In this document: piece after piece, positions 24,856 to 33,510 of the stretch | Layout of the letters: the number at the start of each line of letters is the position of its first letter | Numbering within the stretch: position 1 is the stretch's first letter | Assembly (NCBI GenBank): GCA_000720805.1 | Contig: JODI01000066.1 | Location: 1-47,938, forward strand | Direction: 5' to 3' | Origin: Streptomyces violaceoruber | Lineage (GTDB): Bacteria > Actinomycetota > Actinomycetes > Streptomycetales > Streptomycetaceae | Length of the DNA: 47,938 nucleotides | Position numbers and translations under genes: made by a program | Notes under the pieces: model-generated | What the model was told of the DNA's origin: nothing | Database searches by the model: none | Seen by the model: the letters and a program-made list of their open reading frames with translations, nothing else

Positions 24856-27195
24856 TCAGAGCTCCGGCGTCAGGGACTGCTCGGCCCAGATCGTCTTTCC
24901 ACTGCCGGTCTGCCGGCTGCCCCAGCGCTGGGTGAGCTGGGCGACCAGGAGCAGGCCGCGGCCTCCCTCGTCGAAGGCGTGCGCCCGGCGCAGGTGCGGT
25001 GAGGTGGAACTGCCGTCGGCGACCTCGCAGATGAGGGTCTGGTCGCGGATCAGCCGCAGCTGGATGGGCGGTTCGCCGTAGCGGATCGCGTTGGTGACCA
25101 GTTCGCTGACGACGAGTTCGGTGACGAAGGCTGTCTCGTCCAGTCCCCACGCGGTCAGCTGCTCGGTCGCGGCCTGCCGGGTGGCGGCCACCTGGGCGGG
25201 GTCCGGCGTGACGTCCCAGGTGGCGACGCGGTCCCCGCCCAACGCCCGGGTTCGGGCGAGCAGCAGGGCCACGTCGTCGCCGGGCTCCTCCGGCAGTACG
25301 GCCTTCAGGACCGTGTCGCACAGGGCGTCGAGGGTGTCGGTGCGGGCGGTCAGGGCTCGGCACAGTTCCTCGGTGGCGTGGTCGACGTCGCGGTCGCGGT
25401 CCTCGATGAGTCCGTCCGTGTACAGGGCGACGACAGCGCCCTCGGGCAGTTCCAGCTCCGTCGCCTCGAAAGGCAGGCCGCCGACCCCGAGCGGCGGGCC
25501 GGCGGCGAGCGGGACCAGGCTCGCCGTGCCGTCGGGCAGCACCAGCGCGGGCGGCGGGTGACCGGCGGAGGCCAGGGTGAGACGGCGGGAGACCGGATCG
25601 TAGACGGAGTAGAGGCAGGTGGCGCCGAGCTCCGCGGCCTCCTCCTCGCGGTCGTCGGAGGCGAGGTGGGTGACCAGGTCGTCGAGGTGGGTGAGCAGTT
25701 CGTCCGGGGGCAGGTCCACGTCGGCGAGGGTGCGCACGGCCGTGCACAGGCGGCCCATGGTCGCCGAGGACGGGATGCCGTGTCCGACGACGTCGCCGAC
25801 GACCAGGGCGACCCGGCTGCCGGAGAGGGGGATGACGTCGAACCAGTCGCCGCCGATGCCGGCCAGTGAGCCGGAGGGCAGATAGCGGTGGGCGACCTCG
25901 ACCGCGGCCTGTCCGGGCAGGCCGCGGGGCAGCAGGCTGTGCTGGAGTGCCAGCGCGGTGGTGCGTTCGCGGGCGAAGCGGCGGGCGTTGTCGATGCACA
26001 CGGCGGCGCGGCTGGCGAGTTCCTCGGCCAGGACGGCGTCGTCGTCGCCGAAGTCGTCCGGGTGGGCGATGCGGATGGCCACCGCGGCGCCGAGCGTGGT
26101 GCCGCGGGCCAGCAGCGGCACCGCCACCATCGAGTGGGCGCCCTCGCGGTGAGGGCGGCCCACGGGTTCCCGGGCGTTGCGTCCCGCGACCCAGCGCACG
26201 AAGGCGGGCTCACCGGCCTGGCTGACGACCGCCCGGCGCAGCCGCAGCGCTCTCGCGGGCGGCAAGTAGGCGGGGTAGACCTCCGTCTCACCCAGGCGCA
26301 CGGCTGCCTCCGGGGTGCCCTCGGTGCGGGAACCGTGGGCGACCCTGCACAGGGCGATCTCGCCGTTCAGGGCCGTAGGTGGCTCGTCCGCCCCGAGGAC
26401 CCACTCCAGGAGGTCCACGCTGACGAAGTCGGCGTACCGCGGGACGAGCAGTTCGACCAGTTCCTCGGCGGTGCGCACCACGTCGAGGGTGGTGCCGATG
26501 GCGGCGGCCGCCTCGTTGAGCAGGGCCAGCCGCTGTCGGGCCCAGTACTGCTCGGTGCTGTCGAGGGCCGTGAGGGCGACCGCGGTCACCTCACCGGAGG
26601 CGTCCCGCAGGGGCCACATCTCGGTGGTCCAGGCGTGCTCCCGGTTGAGTGCGGGCGCTGCGGTGTAGCTCTCGTAGCGGACCGGCCTGCCCGTCGCGGC
26701 CACCTGACGCAGATTGGTGTGGAAGCCGCGGCTGTACTCGGCGTGCTCCACGGACTCCGGGAAGTGCCGGCCGAGCAGGGTCTCCTCCGATACCCCCATC
26801 ACCCGGCAGGCAGTGTCGTTGAGGCGCAGATAGCGCTGCTCGGTGTCGAAGACCGACATCGACACCGACGCCTGTTCGAAGGCCTGCCCGGCGAGGGTGG
26901 GTTCCCGCCCGCCGGGCTGCTCGGTGATCACATAGCCGTTCGGTGCGCCGTCCGCACCGAGCACGGGCTGGGCCCGCAGGGCGACGGTCACGGAGCTGCC
27001 GTCCCGGTGCCGGAGAGCTACGGTGCCCGCCAGCTCTGTCACAGCGCTGTCCGGCGGGTCCTCGGCGAGCAGTTCCCGCGCCGCGCGCCCCACGGCCTCC
27101 TCGGCCGTGTGTCCCGTCAGCCGCCGGGCACCCTCGCTCCACCCCGTCACGATGCCCTGGGCATCCGTGGTCGCCGCAGCGGAGACGTGCTCCAT
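24856..27195 (-). CDS. PAS-PAS-GAF-SpoIIE phosphatase-HATPase signalling protein
   Basis: About 779 residues from the ATG at 27195; in-frame starts at 27228 (ATG) and 27231 (TTG) are possible. Domains in order are: PAS (about 5-90, TDAQGIVTGWSEGARRL), a second PAS (about 105-220), GAF (about 230-400), PP2C/SpoIIE phosphatase (about 410-630, with GIGGDWFDVIPL, VVGDVVGHG and VALYTDGLIED), and a C-terminal GHKL ATPase (about 650-775, VVSELVTNAIRYGEPP and GGRGLLLVAQLTQRW). This is the Streptomyces form that combines an anti-sigma kinase with a phosphatase for anti-anti-sigma factors. No partner is adjacent. Confidence 0.93.
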   Translation of the reverse strand: MEHVSAAATTDAQGIVTGWSEGARRLTGHTAEEAVGRAARELLAEDPPDSAVTELAGTVALRHRDGSSVTVALRAQPVLGADGAPNGYVITEQPGGREPTLAGQAFEQASVSMSVFDTEQRYLRLNDTACRVMGVSEETLLGRHFPESVEHAEYSRGFHTNLRQVAATGRPVRYESYTAAPALNREHAWTTEMWPLRDASGEVTAVALTALDSTEQYWARQRLALLNEAAAAIGTTLDVVRTAEELVELLVPRYADFVSVDLLEWVLGADEPPTALNGEIALCRVAHGSRTEGTPEAAVRLGETEVYPAYLPPARALRLRRAVVSQAGEPAFVRWVAGRNAREPVGRPHREGAHSMVAVPLLARGTTLGAAVAIRIAHPDDFGDDDAVLAEELASRAAVCIDNARRFARERTTALALQHSLLPRGLPGQAAVEVAHRYLPSGSLAGIGGDWFDVIPLSGSRVALVVGDVVGHGIPSSATMGRLCTAVRTLADVDLPPDELLTHLDDLVTHLASDDREEEAAELGATCLYSVYDPVSRRLTLASAGHPPPALVLPDGTASLVPLAAGPPLGVGGLPFEATELELPEGAVVALYTDGLIEDRDRDVDHATEELCRALTARTDTLDALCDTVLKAVLPEEPGDDVALLLARTRALGGDRVATWDVTPDPAQVAATRQAATEQLTAWGLDETAFVTELVVSELVTNAIRYGEPPIQLRLIRDQTLICEVADGSSTSPHLRRAHAFDEGGRGLLLVAQLTQRWGSRQTGSGKTIWAEQSLTPEL

Positions 27196-27258
27196 GTCGT
27201 CCAGGATGGTCCCTTTGTCACACCGCATCAAGCGCGCTGTGGCGACCAGGGCACCGCG

Positions 27259-27726
27259 TCACCTCCGGTGGGCGCGCAGAGCTTCGAGAGCGCGGTCGGC
27301 GTGGGTGTTCATCCGCAGTTCGCTGCGCACGATCTCCAGAACCGTCCGGTCCTCGGCGATGACGAAGGTGGCCCGCTTGGTGGGCGCGAGGGAGAAGCCC
27401 CGCTTCACACCGAACCGCTCCCGGACCGTCCCGTCGACGTCGGACAGCAGCGGCATGCCGAGGTTGTGCTGCCCGGCGAACTCCTGCTGGCGTTCGACGG
27501 CGTCGCCGCTGATGCCGACGGGCCGGGCTCCGACGGCGGCGAACTCCGCGGCCAGGTCACGGAAGTGGCAGGCCTCCGCCGTACAGCCGGGAGTGAGGGC
27601 CGCCGGGTAGAAGAACAGCACGACGGGTCCGTCGGCGAGCAGTCCGGTGAGGCTGCGCGGTGTGCCGGTCTCGTCGGGCAGCGTGAAGTCCTCGATCTTG
27701 CCGCCCACCTCCGTGCGCGCGGTCAT
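27259..27726 (-). CDS. Peroxiredoxin (Bcp/PrxQ type)
   Basis: A 155-residue thioredoxin-fold peroxidase beginning MTARTEVGGKIEDFTLPDET. The peroxidatic Cys lies in FYPAALTPGCTAEACHFRD, with the second Cys five residues later, the PrxQ spacing. Family motifs VGISGDAVERQQEFAGQHNL and FGVKRGF follow. It reduces peroxides with a thiol donor such as thioredoxin. The ATG overlaps the stop of the DoxX-like gene (ATGA), indicating translational coupling and a two-gene oxidative stress unit. Confidence 0.95.
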   Translation of the reverse strand: MTARTEVGGKIEDFTLPDETGTPRSLTGLLADGPVVLFFYPAALTPGCTAEACHFRDLAAEFAAVGARPVGISGDAVERQQEFAGQHNLGMPLLSDVDGTVRERFGVKRGFSLAPTKRATFVIAEDRTVLEIVRSELRMNTHADRALEALRAHRR

Positions 27727-28103
27727 GACCGTCCCTCCGCGCTCGCGCCGACACTGCGTGCCCACAGGACGAGGGGCACCTGCAGGGGCAGCCGGCCGAA
27801 GGCCGCGGCCTTCAGGAGTGCGGGGCGGTGCCTCCAGTCCATGGCCATCTTGACGTTGGCGGGGAACACCCCGACGAAGAACGCGGCCGCGACCAGCGCG
27901 GCCCTGCGCCGGGTGCGCGGCAGGGCCACGCCCGCGGCCAGCGCCACTTCGGCGACACCGCTCGCGTACGTCCAGGCCCTGGCCGAGCCCGGGAGACCGC
28001 TCGGGACGGTCGCGTCGTAGGGGCGTGGAGCGGCGAAGTGGGTGACACCCGCGGCGGCCAACAGGCCGGCGAGCAGCAGGGGCGAGCGTTCGGACCGGGG
28101 CAC
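27723..28103 (-). CDS. DoxX-like membrane protein
   Basis: A 126-residue protein starting at the GTG at 28103 with GAGGAGGAA upstream. Four hydrophobic segments can be seen (about 8-22, 43-62, 66-82 and 100-115), with the DoxX-type GVAEVALAAGVALP region and FFVGVFPANVKMAMDWRHRP at the end. In some actinobacteria DoxX proteins form a membrane-bound detoxification complex with superoxide dismutase and a thiol transferase. Coupling to a peroxiredoxin here supports an oxidative-stress role. Confidence 0.8.
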   Translation of the reverse strand: MPRSERSPLLLAGLLAAAGVTHFAAPRPYDATVPSGLPGSARAWTYASGVAEVALAAGVALPRTRRRAALVAAAFFVGVFPANVKMAMDWRHRPALLKAAAFGRLPLQVPLVLWARSVGASAEGRS

Positions 28104-28236
28104 GGTTCCTCCTCAGACGACCTGCCGCGGACATTACTCGGCGGTCGGACGAGGGGACCCGCCGGGCCCCTGCCGGCCGGGGAACGGCGGGTGTGCGGGC
28201 GGGGACGCCAGCCGGGGAGCGGGTGAGGAGGCCGCT

Positions 28237-28348
28237 GGTTCAGGCGGCGCCGGCCGGTCCAGGCCGGTTCAGGCGGTGCCGGCCGGTCCAGGCCGGTTCA
28301 GGCGGTGCCGGCCGGTCCAGGCCGGTTCAGGCGGTGCCGGCCGGTTCC
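28237..28348. repeat. Tandem 29-base repeat, nearly four copies
   Basis: Units start at 28237, 28266, 28295 and 28324. The second and third are identical and the first differs by one base. Each contains TTCAGGCGGTGCCGGCCGG. The fourth copy is incomplete and lies inside the 3' end of the MarR gene, so it encodes the final residues AGTA and the stop. Confidence 0.9.
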
Positions 28349-28848
28349 ACCGGCACGGGCTCGGTCTCGTCGTCGATGGCATGGGACAGGAAGTCGTCGA
28401 CCATGCGGTGGAAGAGCGTGGCGAGCTGCCGCAGTTCCTCGGGCGCCCAGTCGGCCAGGGCCAGCTGCATCCCGCGGGCGCCCGCGTCCCGGATACGGTC
28501 GATGGCCTCTCGGCCGGTCCCGGTGAGCTGGATGCGCTGGGCGCGGCGGTCCTGCGGGTCGGGGACGCGGGTGACGTACCCCGACTTATGCAGTTGCTGC
28601 ACGGTGCGCGTGACGTGGGAGGCCTCCACGCCCAGGCGTGCGGCCAGCTCCCCCGGCCGCAGCGGGTCGGAGTCGGCGACCTGGCGCAGCAGCGCCACGG
28701 CGGCACGGTCCAGCGGCACGCCGGCGAGGGCCATGAGCCGTTCGTGCTGCCGGGCGCGTGTGCTGAGGTAGGTGATGCGGGTGAGCGCCCGCTCGATCTC
28801 GGTGACTTCCGGGGACGCGGGGACGTCGGGGAGCGGCTGTGTGGACAT
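28327..28848 (-). CDS. MarR family transcriptional regulator
   Basis: With the ATG at 28848 the product has 173 residues (an in-frame GTG is at 28857). The winged helix covers about 35-110: RPGELAARLGVEASHVTRTV is the HTH, and DRRAQRIQLTGTGREAIDRI is the family wing signature. The C-terminal tail EPVPVEPAGTA derives partly from the tandem repeat. It lies 132 bases after the reductase gene of the P450 operon, on the same strand, so it may be cotranscribed or regulate that operon. A TAACTCAAGTAA motif lies 18-30 bases upstream. Confidence 0.9.
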   Translation of the reverse strand: MSTQPLPDVPASPEVTEIERALTRITYLSTRARQHERLMALAGVPLDRAAVALLRQVADSDPLRPGELAARLGVEASHVTRTVQQLHKSGYVTRVPDPQDRRAQRIQLTGTGREAIDRIRDAGARGMQLALADWAPEELRQLATLFHRMVDDFLSHAIDDETEPVPVEPAGTA

Positions 28849-28874
28849 GGGAGTCACTTTACCATCTTGTTGCG

Positions 28875-28886
28875 TAACTCAAGTAA
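28875..28886. promoter_or_regulatory. AT-rich 12-base motif shared with the site at 32707
   Basis: TAACTCAAGTAA lies just upstream of the MarR start and occurs again at 32707-32718 upstream of the response regulator. Such an AT-rich word is unexpected twice in DNA of this composition. It may be an operator for the MarR protein. Confidence 0.4.
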
Positions 28887-28979
28887 GTTGGCGTGGGCTG
28901 TCCGCGATCACGGCCGCGACGCGGAGTGGTACTGCCCGTGGACCGTGCCGGCCGCCGCCCCACACCCGGCGGGCCGTGG

Positions 28980-30164
28980 TCATGCCTCGGTCGCGGAGAC
29001 CTCCGCGCGCACGGTCTCGCGCCACACCGCTGCGGTCGCGACGGCCTGCCGCCACAGCCGGATCGCCTTGGGCGGCATCCCGACCGCGAGGGCGCCGCTC
29101 ACCCGGTCGCCGGTGCGGTACAGGGCGACGAACCGGCGCTCGGCCAGGTCGCCGTCCACCACGGCGACCTCGTCGTGGCCGCGCAGGAAGCCGTACGCCT
29201 GGATCTTCATGTCGTACTGGTCGGACCAGAAGTACGGCACCGGCGCGAACGGCTTGCGCGCGTCGGGGCGGAGCAGGTTGCGGGCCGCGGCCATGCCCTG
29301 CTCGGCGGCGTTGGTGCGGTGCTCGACGCGCATGGAGGTGCCGAACAGCGGGTTGTGCCAGCGGGCGACGTCACCGGCCGCGTAGATTTTCCGCGCGGCC
29401 TCGCAGTACTCGTCGCAGATGACCCCGTCGCCCAGAGCGAGCCCGCTGCCGTCCAGCCACTCGGTGTTCGGCAGCGAGCCGATGGCGACCAGCACCTCTT
29501 CGGCCTCGATCAGTTCGCCGTCGGCGAGCCGCACCCCGTCGTCGGTCACCTCGGTCACGGTGACCCCGCAGCGCAGGTCCACTCCCCGCTCCAGATGGGC
29601 CCGGGTCAGCACCGCCCCGACCTCGGTGCCGACGGCGTGGGCCAGCGGCACCGGGGCGGGTTCGAGGAGGGTCACCCGGGCACCGAGGCGCCAGGCGACG
29701 GCGGCGGCCTCCGCGCCGAGGAAACCGGCGCCCACCACGACCAGGTGCCGTCCCGGTGTGAGCCGCTCCCGCAGCGTCAGGGCGTCGTCGAGGGTGCGCA
29801 GCACATGGGCGCCCTCGCCGGGCAGCCGGCGCGGCCGGACGCCGGTGGCCACGATCAGCCCGTCGTAGGGCGCTTCGGAGCCGTCGGCCAACTCCACCGT
29901 TCGGTCGGCGAGTCGGAGCCCGGCCGCGGCCACGCCGAGGCGCAGGTCGAGGCCGAGCGCGGTCAGGTCGTCCGGCGCGCGCAGGGCCAGCCGGCCCGGC
30001 TCCCACTCCGCGGCCAGGAGTTGCTTGGACAGCGGCGGGCGGTCGTAGGGAGCCAGGGGCTCGTCGCCGACGAGGGTGAGCGTGCCCTCGTAGCCCTCGC
30101 GGCGGAGGGTCTCGGCCGCCGCGAGTCCGGCGGCCGAGGCACCGACGACGACGATCCGCCTCAC
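28980..30164 (-). CDS. Ferredoxin reductase (FAD/NAD(P)H-dependent)
   Basis: 394 residues. The N-terminal FAD motif VVVGASAAGLAAAETLRREG (residues 5-24) is followed by the NAD(P) motif VVVGAGFLGAEAAAVAWRLG at about 145-164 and the FAD-binding CDEYCEAARKIYAAGDVARW. A C-terminal reductase domain has PYFWSDQYDMKIQAYG. This is the BphA4/PdR group that passes electrons from NAD(P)H to a ferredoxin. Its start overlaps the ferredoxin stop by four bases, so the two are translationally coupled and serve the P450 upstream. Confidence 0.95.
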   Translation of the reverse strand: MRRIVVVGASAAGLAAAETLRREGYEGTLTLVGDEPLAPYDRPPLSKQLLAAEWEPGRLALRAPDDLTALGLDLRLGVAAAGLRLADRTVELADGSEAPYDGLIVATGVRPRRLPGEGAHVLRTLDDALTLRERLTPGRHLVVVGAGFLGAEAAAVAWRLGARVTLLEPAPVPLAHAVGTEVGAVLTRAHLERGVDLRCGVTVTEVTDDGVRLADGELIEAEEVLVAIGSLPNTEWLDGSGLALGDGVICDEYCEAARKIYAAGDVARWHNPLFGTSMRVEHRTNAAEQGMAAARNLLRPDARKPFAPVPYFWSDQYDMKIQAYGFLRGHDEVAVVDGDLAERRFVALYRTGDRVSGALAVGMPPKAIRLWRQAVATAAVWRETVRAEVSATEA

Positions 30165-30358
30165 TGATCCACCAGCCGGATGGCGGCGGCCGGGCAGATC
30201 GCCACGGCCTCACGCACGTCGTCGAGCAGGTCCGCCGGGGGCTTCTCGTCCAGCACGAAGGCGATGCCGTCCTCGTCCCGCTGGTCGAAGACCTCGGGGG
30301 CGGCCATCACACACTGGCCCGACGCGACGCACTTCGGCTCGTCCAGTTCCACACGCAT
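30161..30358 (-). CDS. [3Fe-4S]-type ferredoxin
   Basis: 65 residues from ATG 30358. Cys10, Cys16 and Cys55 are in the CVASGQC ... CPAAA arrangement. The position that would hold a fourth cluster ligand is Ser or Ala, which is the known signature of 3Fe-4S ferredoxins that serve CYP105-type P450s. It sits between the P450 (77-base gap) and its reductase (ATGA overlap). Electrons flow NAD(P)H to reductase to this ferredoxin to P450. Confidence 0.95.
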   Translation of the reverse strand: MRVELDEPKCVASGQCVMAAPEVFDQRDEDGIAFVLDEKPPADLLDDVREAVAICPAAAIRLVDQ

Positions 30359-30435
30359 GATCTGTACCTCGCTCGTTCTCGGTGGGGGGATCGGGGATTG
30401 CGCCTGGGGCCGGCCGTAGGCGCGAGGCCACGCAG

Positions 30436-31665
30436 TCACCAGGCGACGGGGAGGCAGTAGACGCCGTAGATCGAGCCGTCGTGCTTGAACGGCAGGCTGT
30501 CCACCTCGGCGGCGAGCCGCAGGGTCGGGATGCGGCGGTAGAGGGTGCTGTAGACGACCTGGAGCTCCATGCGGGCCAGCGGCTGGCCGAGGCACTGGTG
30601 GACGCCGAAGCCGAAGGCGACGTGCCGACGGGCGTCACGCGTGATGTCCAGCCGGTCGGGGTCCGGGAAGGCGTCGGGGTCGCGGTTGGCGATGTCGTTG
30701 GGCATGATCAAGCCCTCCCCGGCCCGGATCACCTCTCCGGCGATCTCGATGTCCTCCAGGGCCGCCCGGCGCCGGCCGCCGTGCACGATGTTGAGGTAGC
30801 GCAGCAGTTCCTCGACCGCGGAGGCGACCAGCCCGGGGTCGTCGCTGTCGCGCAACAGGGCGAGCTGGTCCGGGTTCTCGAGCAGGGCCAGGGTGCCGAG
30901 CGCGATCATGTTGGCGGTGGTCTCGTGGCCGGCCAGGAGCAGCAGCACGCCCATCTGGGCGGCGTCCTGCCGGGTCAGCTCGCCCGCCTCGACGCGGGCC
31001 ACGAGCCCGGAGAGCAGGTCGTCGCCGGGTTCGGTCATCTTCCGGCCCATGAGGTCGTCGAGGTAGCCGATCAGCCGTCCATGGGCGGCCATCCGGTCCT
31101 CCATCGCCGCGTCCCGCTTGATCAGGGTCTTGCTGTTCTCCTGGAAGAAGTCGTGGTCCGCGTACGGCACTCCGAGCAACTGACAGATCACCAGCGAGGG
31201 CACCGGCAGGGCGAACGCCTCGACCAGGTCGAGGGGGCCGCCCGCGGCGAGCATGTCGTCGATCAGGTCGTCCACGATCCGCTGCACGCCGGGCCGCAGC
31301 GCCTCGACCTTCTTCACGGCGAACGGCGCGGTCACCATGCGCCGCAGGCGGGCGTGCTCGGGGTCGTCCATGAGGATGAAGCTGATGTTGTTCTTGCCGT
31401 TGTTCGGCGCCTGGAGCGGATATCCGGGGCTGGTGATGTCGGCGCTGACGCGGGGGTCCAGGAGCAGGGCGCGCTGGTCCTCGTAGCGGGTCACCAGCCA
31501 GGGCGTGCTGCCGTCCCAGAGGCGGACCTTCACGAGCCGGCCCTCGTCCTGCTGGGCCTGGAGGGCCGGGGGCGGGTCGAAGGGACAGCCCGCCGCCCTG
31601 GCCATCGGGAACTCGGGAACCGGGGCGGCCGCGTCGGGGGCACTGCCGGTGAGGGTGTCGGCCAT
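30436..31665 (-). CDS. Cytochrome P450 (CYP105-like)
   Basis: 409 residues from ATG 31665 (GAGGAGA upstream). Helix I has LLLAGHETTANMIALG, the ExxR motif is in VEELLRYLNIV, and the haem-binding loop is FGFGVHQCLGQPLARMEL with the Cys thiolate. A conserved HARLRRMV and a PxxF-type LRPGVQRIVDDLIDDML are also present. Length and the linked 3Fe-4S ferredoxin suggest the CYP105 or a related family, which hydroxylates varied xenobiotics and natural products. Promoters and a hairpin lie in the 290-base region upstream. Confidence 0.96.
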   Translation of the reverse strand: MADTLTGSAPDAAAPVPEFPMARAAGCPFDPPPALQAQQDEGRLVKVRLWDGSTPWLVTRYEDQRALLLDPRVSADITSPGYPLQAPNNGKNNISFILMDDPEHARLRRMVTAPFAVKKVEALRPGVQRIVDDLIDDMLAAGGPLDLVEAFALPVPSLVICQLLGVPYADHDFFQENSKTLIKRDAAMEDRMAAHGRLIGYLDDLMGRKMTEPGDDLLSGLVARVEAGELTRQDAAQMGVLLLLAGHETTANMIALGTLALLENPDQLALLRDSDDPGLVASAVEELLRYLNIVHGGRRRAALEDIEIAGEVIRAGEGLIMPNDIANRDPDAFPDPDRLDITRDARRHVAFGFGVHQCLGQPLARMELQVVYSTLYRRIPTLRLAAEVDSLPFKHDGSIYGVYCLPVAW

Positions 31666-31771
31666 GGTTCTCCTCGGTGTGGGGGAGGGCTCCGCTCGAC
31701 GGGCGGAGTGCCGGGGTGAAGGGATCGAGGCCTCGATGAGCACATGCAAACAGAGGGGGCTGACGCCCACC

Positions 31772-31798
31772 CGTCAGTTTCCTGACAGAAAGCTGACG
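31772..31798. promoter_or_regulatory. Inverted repeat upstream of the P450 gene
   Basis: CGTCAG (31772-31777) and CTGACG (31793-31798) are complementary, and the inner TTTC and GAAA extend the stem with a one-base bulge. Several CTGAC/GTCAG words are clustered here, about 110 bases before the P450 start. It may be an operator or part of a leader hairpin. Confidence 0.4.
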
Positions 31799-31918
31799 TG
31801 ACTCAGATCACAGTCGAGTTCAGGACAGGTCAATCCGCCTGAGAATTACGGAAGTTGTCAGCGTGAGGACATCGGGGCGCCTGGACCCCGCACCCGCGCT
31901 CGAAGGCCCGCCGTGGAA

Positions 31919-31940
31919 CGCCGACGGTCAAACGTCGGCG
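31919..31940. terminator. Terminator hairpin after the response regulator
   Basis: CGCCGACG and CGTCGGCG pair perfectly around the six-base loop GTCAAA; TGTTT follows on the plus strand. It starts 18 bases after the response-regulator stop (minus strand) and separates it from the P450 promoter region. Confidence 0.7.
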
Positions 31941-31957
31941 TGTTTGCTCTCCCGCCG

Positions 31958-32680
31958 TCAGGACTCGGCATCGGCGCCCCCCAGCCAGTAGCCGAAGCCC
32001 CGGCGGGTATGGATCAGGACGGGTGCGTCCCGGTCCACCTTGCGGCGCAGCCGGGAGACGAGTTGCTCGATGGCGTTGTCGCCGCGGTGGTCGCCCCAGA
32101 CGTAGCGGCCGATCTGCTCCTTGGACAGCACCCGGTGCGCGTTGACCAGGAGATGGCGCAGCAGCCGGTACTCGGCCGGGGTGAGATTGAGCGTCCGCGT
32201 GCCCCGCCGCGCCTCGCACAGGGTGTCGTCGAGGACCAGGTCGCAGTAGCTCAGCGCGTCGCCCCGGGCCCGCCGGGCGCCCGGCCCGCGCAGCAGGACC
32301 TGGACCCGCGCGAGGACCTCGGCCAGCCGGAAGGGCTTGGTGACGTAGTCCCGCTCCCCCAGGCCGAGTTCGGGCACCAGGCTGTCCAGTGACTCGTACC
32401 CCGTCAGCAGGAGTACCGGAGGGCGGTCGGCGACGGTCGGCCGGTCGCGGCCGAGGCTCTCCATGTCCGGGAGGTTCGCGTCGACCACCAGCAGGTCGAA
32501 CCGGCGCTCGGCGAGCCGTGCCAGCGCCTCGGCCCCGCTGCCGGCCACGGAGATCCGATAGCCCGCCAGTTCGAGGGTGGTGGAGAGCAGTTCGGTGAGG
32601 TCCGGCTCGTCGACGACCAGCAGGAGGTGCTGGCCGGCCCCGCGGGCCGGCGCCGGTTTCTCACGGGTGCTGCCGTACAT
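31958..32680 (-). CDS. OmpR/PhoB-type response regulator (orphan)
   Basis: 240 residues. The receiver domain (about 17-135) shows the acidic DE pair at 24-25, the phospho-acceptor Asp67 in LLVVDANLPDM, the Thr in LLLTGYES and the Lys in YVTKPF. The C-terminal winged helix (about 145-235) has TLNLTPAEYRLLRHLLVNAH and the recognition helix DNAIEQLVSRLRRKVDR, ending RRGFGYWL. It needs a histidine kinase for phosphorylation, but none is adjacent. It ends with a hairpin. The TetR gene lies just upstream on the same strand. Confidence 0.95.
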   Translation of the reverse strand: MYGSTREKPAPARGAGQHLLLVVDEPDLTELLSTTLELAGYRISVAGSGAEALARLAERRFDLLVVDANLPDMESLGRDRPTVADRPPVLLLTGYESLDSLVPELGLGERDYVTKPFRLAEVLARVQVLLRGPGARRARGDALSYCDLVLDDTLCEARRGTRTLNLTPAEYRLLRHLLVNAHRVLSKEQIGRYVWGDHRGDNAIEQLVSRLRRKVDRDAPVLIHTRRGFGYWLGGADAES

Positions 32681-32706
32681 GTGCTCACCCTACCCCGCTA
32701 CTTGCC

Positions 32707-32718
32707 TAACTCAAGTAA
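32707..32718. promoter_or_regulatory. AT-rich 12-base motif upstream of the response regulator
   Basis: TAACTCAAGTAA occurs again at 28875-28886 before a MarR gene. Here it lies 27-38 bases upstream of the response-regulator start and overlaps the TetR stop codon. It may be a shared operator or -35 region. Confidence 0.35.
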
Positions 32719-33370
32719 TTTCCCTGCCGCGCGTGACCGGTGCCAGCCACATCCCGACGACCGCGTCCACGAGCCCGGTGGCGGCGTCGTGCCAACTGGC
32801 CCGGGGGGTGGGGGTGTTCTCGGCCAGGGCACGTTCCCGCTCGGCGGCGACGTGCACGATGAGATGACGGACCATGTCACCGCGTTCCACCCGCACTTCG
32901 TCCGGCATGTCGGGCAGGCAGCGCCTCACCCCCTCGACGATCTGCCGCAGGGACGGCGAGGAGAGGGACTCCTCCGCCATGAGGCGCCTCAGCGCCGGGT
33001 CGGTCATCACCTGCGCGCAGAACCGCGCGTACCAGGTGGGGCTGCCCAGCGCCGCAAGGTGTTCGGGCACCGGACGCACCAGGCAGTCCACCCAGTCGCG
33101 CACGTCGGTGGAGTCCCCGACGGCGGCCAGCAGCCGGGCCCGGATCTCCTCGATCCGCGCGGCGTGCTTGCGGATGATCGCCCGGACCAGGTCCGTCTTG
33201 GTGCCGAAGTGATAGCCGACGGCCGCGTTGTTGCCCTGGCCGGCGGCCTCGCTGACCTGACGGTTGGACACCGCGTAGACGCCGCGTTCGGCGAACAGCC
33301 GCTCCGCGGCGGTCAGGATCAGCTCCCGTGTCGCGCTGACCTGTTCGGCCCGTACCGTCCTGCCCGCCAT
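32711..33370 (-). CDS. TetR family transcriptional regulator
   Basis: 219 residues from ATG 33370; in-frame GTG starts at 33376 and 33379 are possible. The N-terminal HTH (about 12-60) reads LILTAAERLFAERGVYAVSN then AAGQGNNAAVGYHFGTKTDL, with the recognition helix NNAAVGYHFG. The rest is the all-helical ligand-binding domain. It is divergent from the MFS exporter and separated by a long palindrome, so it very likely represses the exporter until the drug or metabolite binds. Confidence 0.93.
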   Translation of the reverse strand: MAGRTVRAEQVSATRELILTAAERLFAERGVYAVSNRQVSEAAGQGNNAAVGYHFGTKTDLVRAIIRKHAARIEEIRARLLAAVGDSTDVRDWVDCLVRPVPEHLAALGSPTWYARFCAQVMTDPALRRLMAEESLSSPSLRQIVEGVRRCLPDMPDEVRVERGDMVRHLIVHVAAERERALAENTPTPRASWHDAATGLVDAVVGMWLAPVTRGREIT

Positions 33371-33510
33371 GATCACCACCGCACCGGGACTTACGACGAC
33401 TTACGACACTCCCGCGCCGGCCAGTCCCATGGAACCGTCGCGGGTCCGCCGCCCCGGGCGGCGGTCTTCCGGTGACGGAAGCCTACGCAGGCCGGCGCAG
33501 CCTCTAAGCT

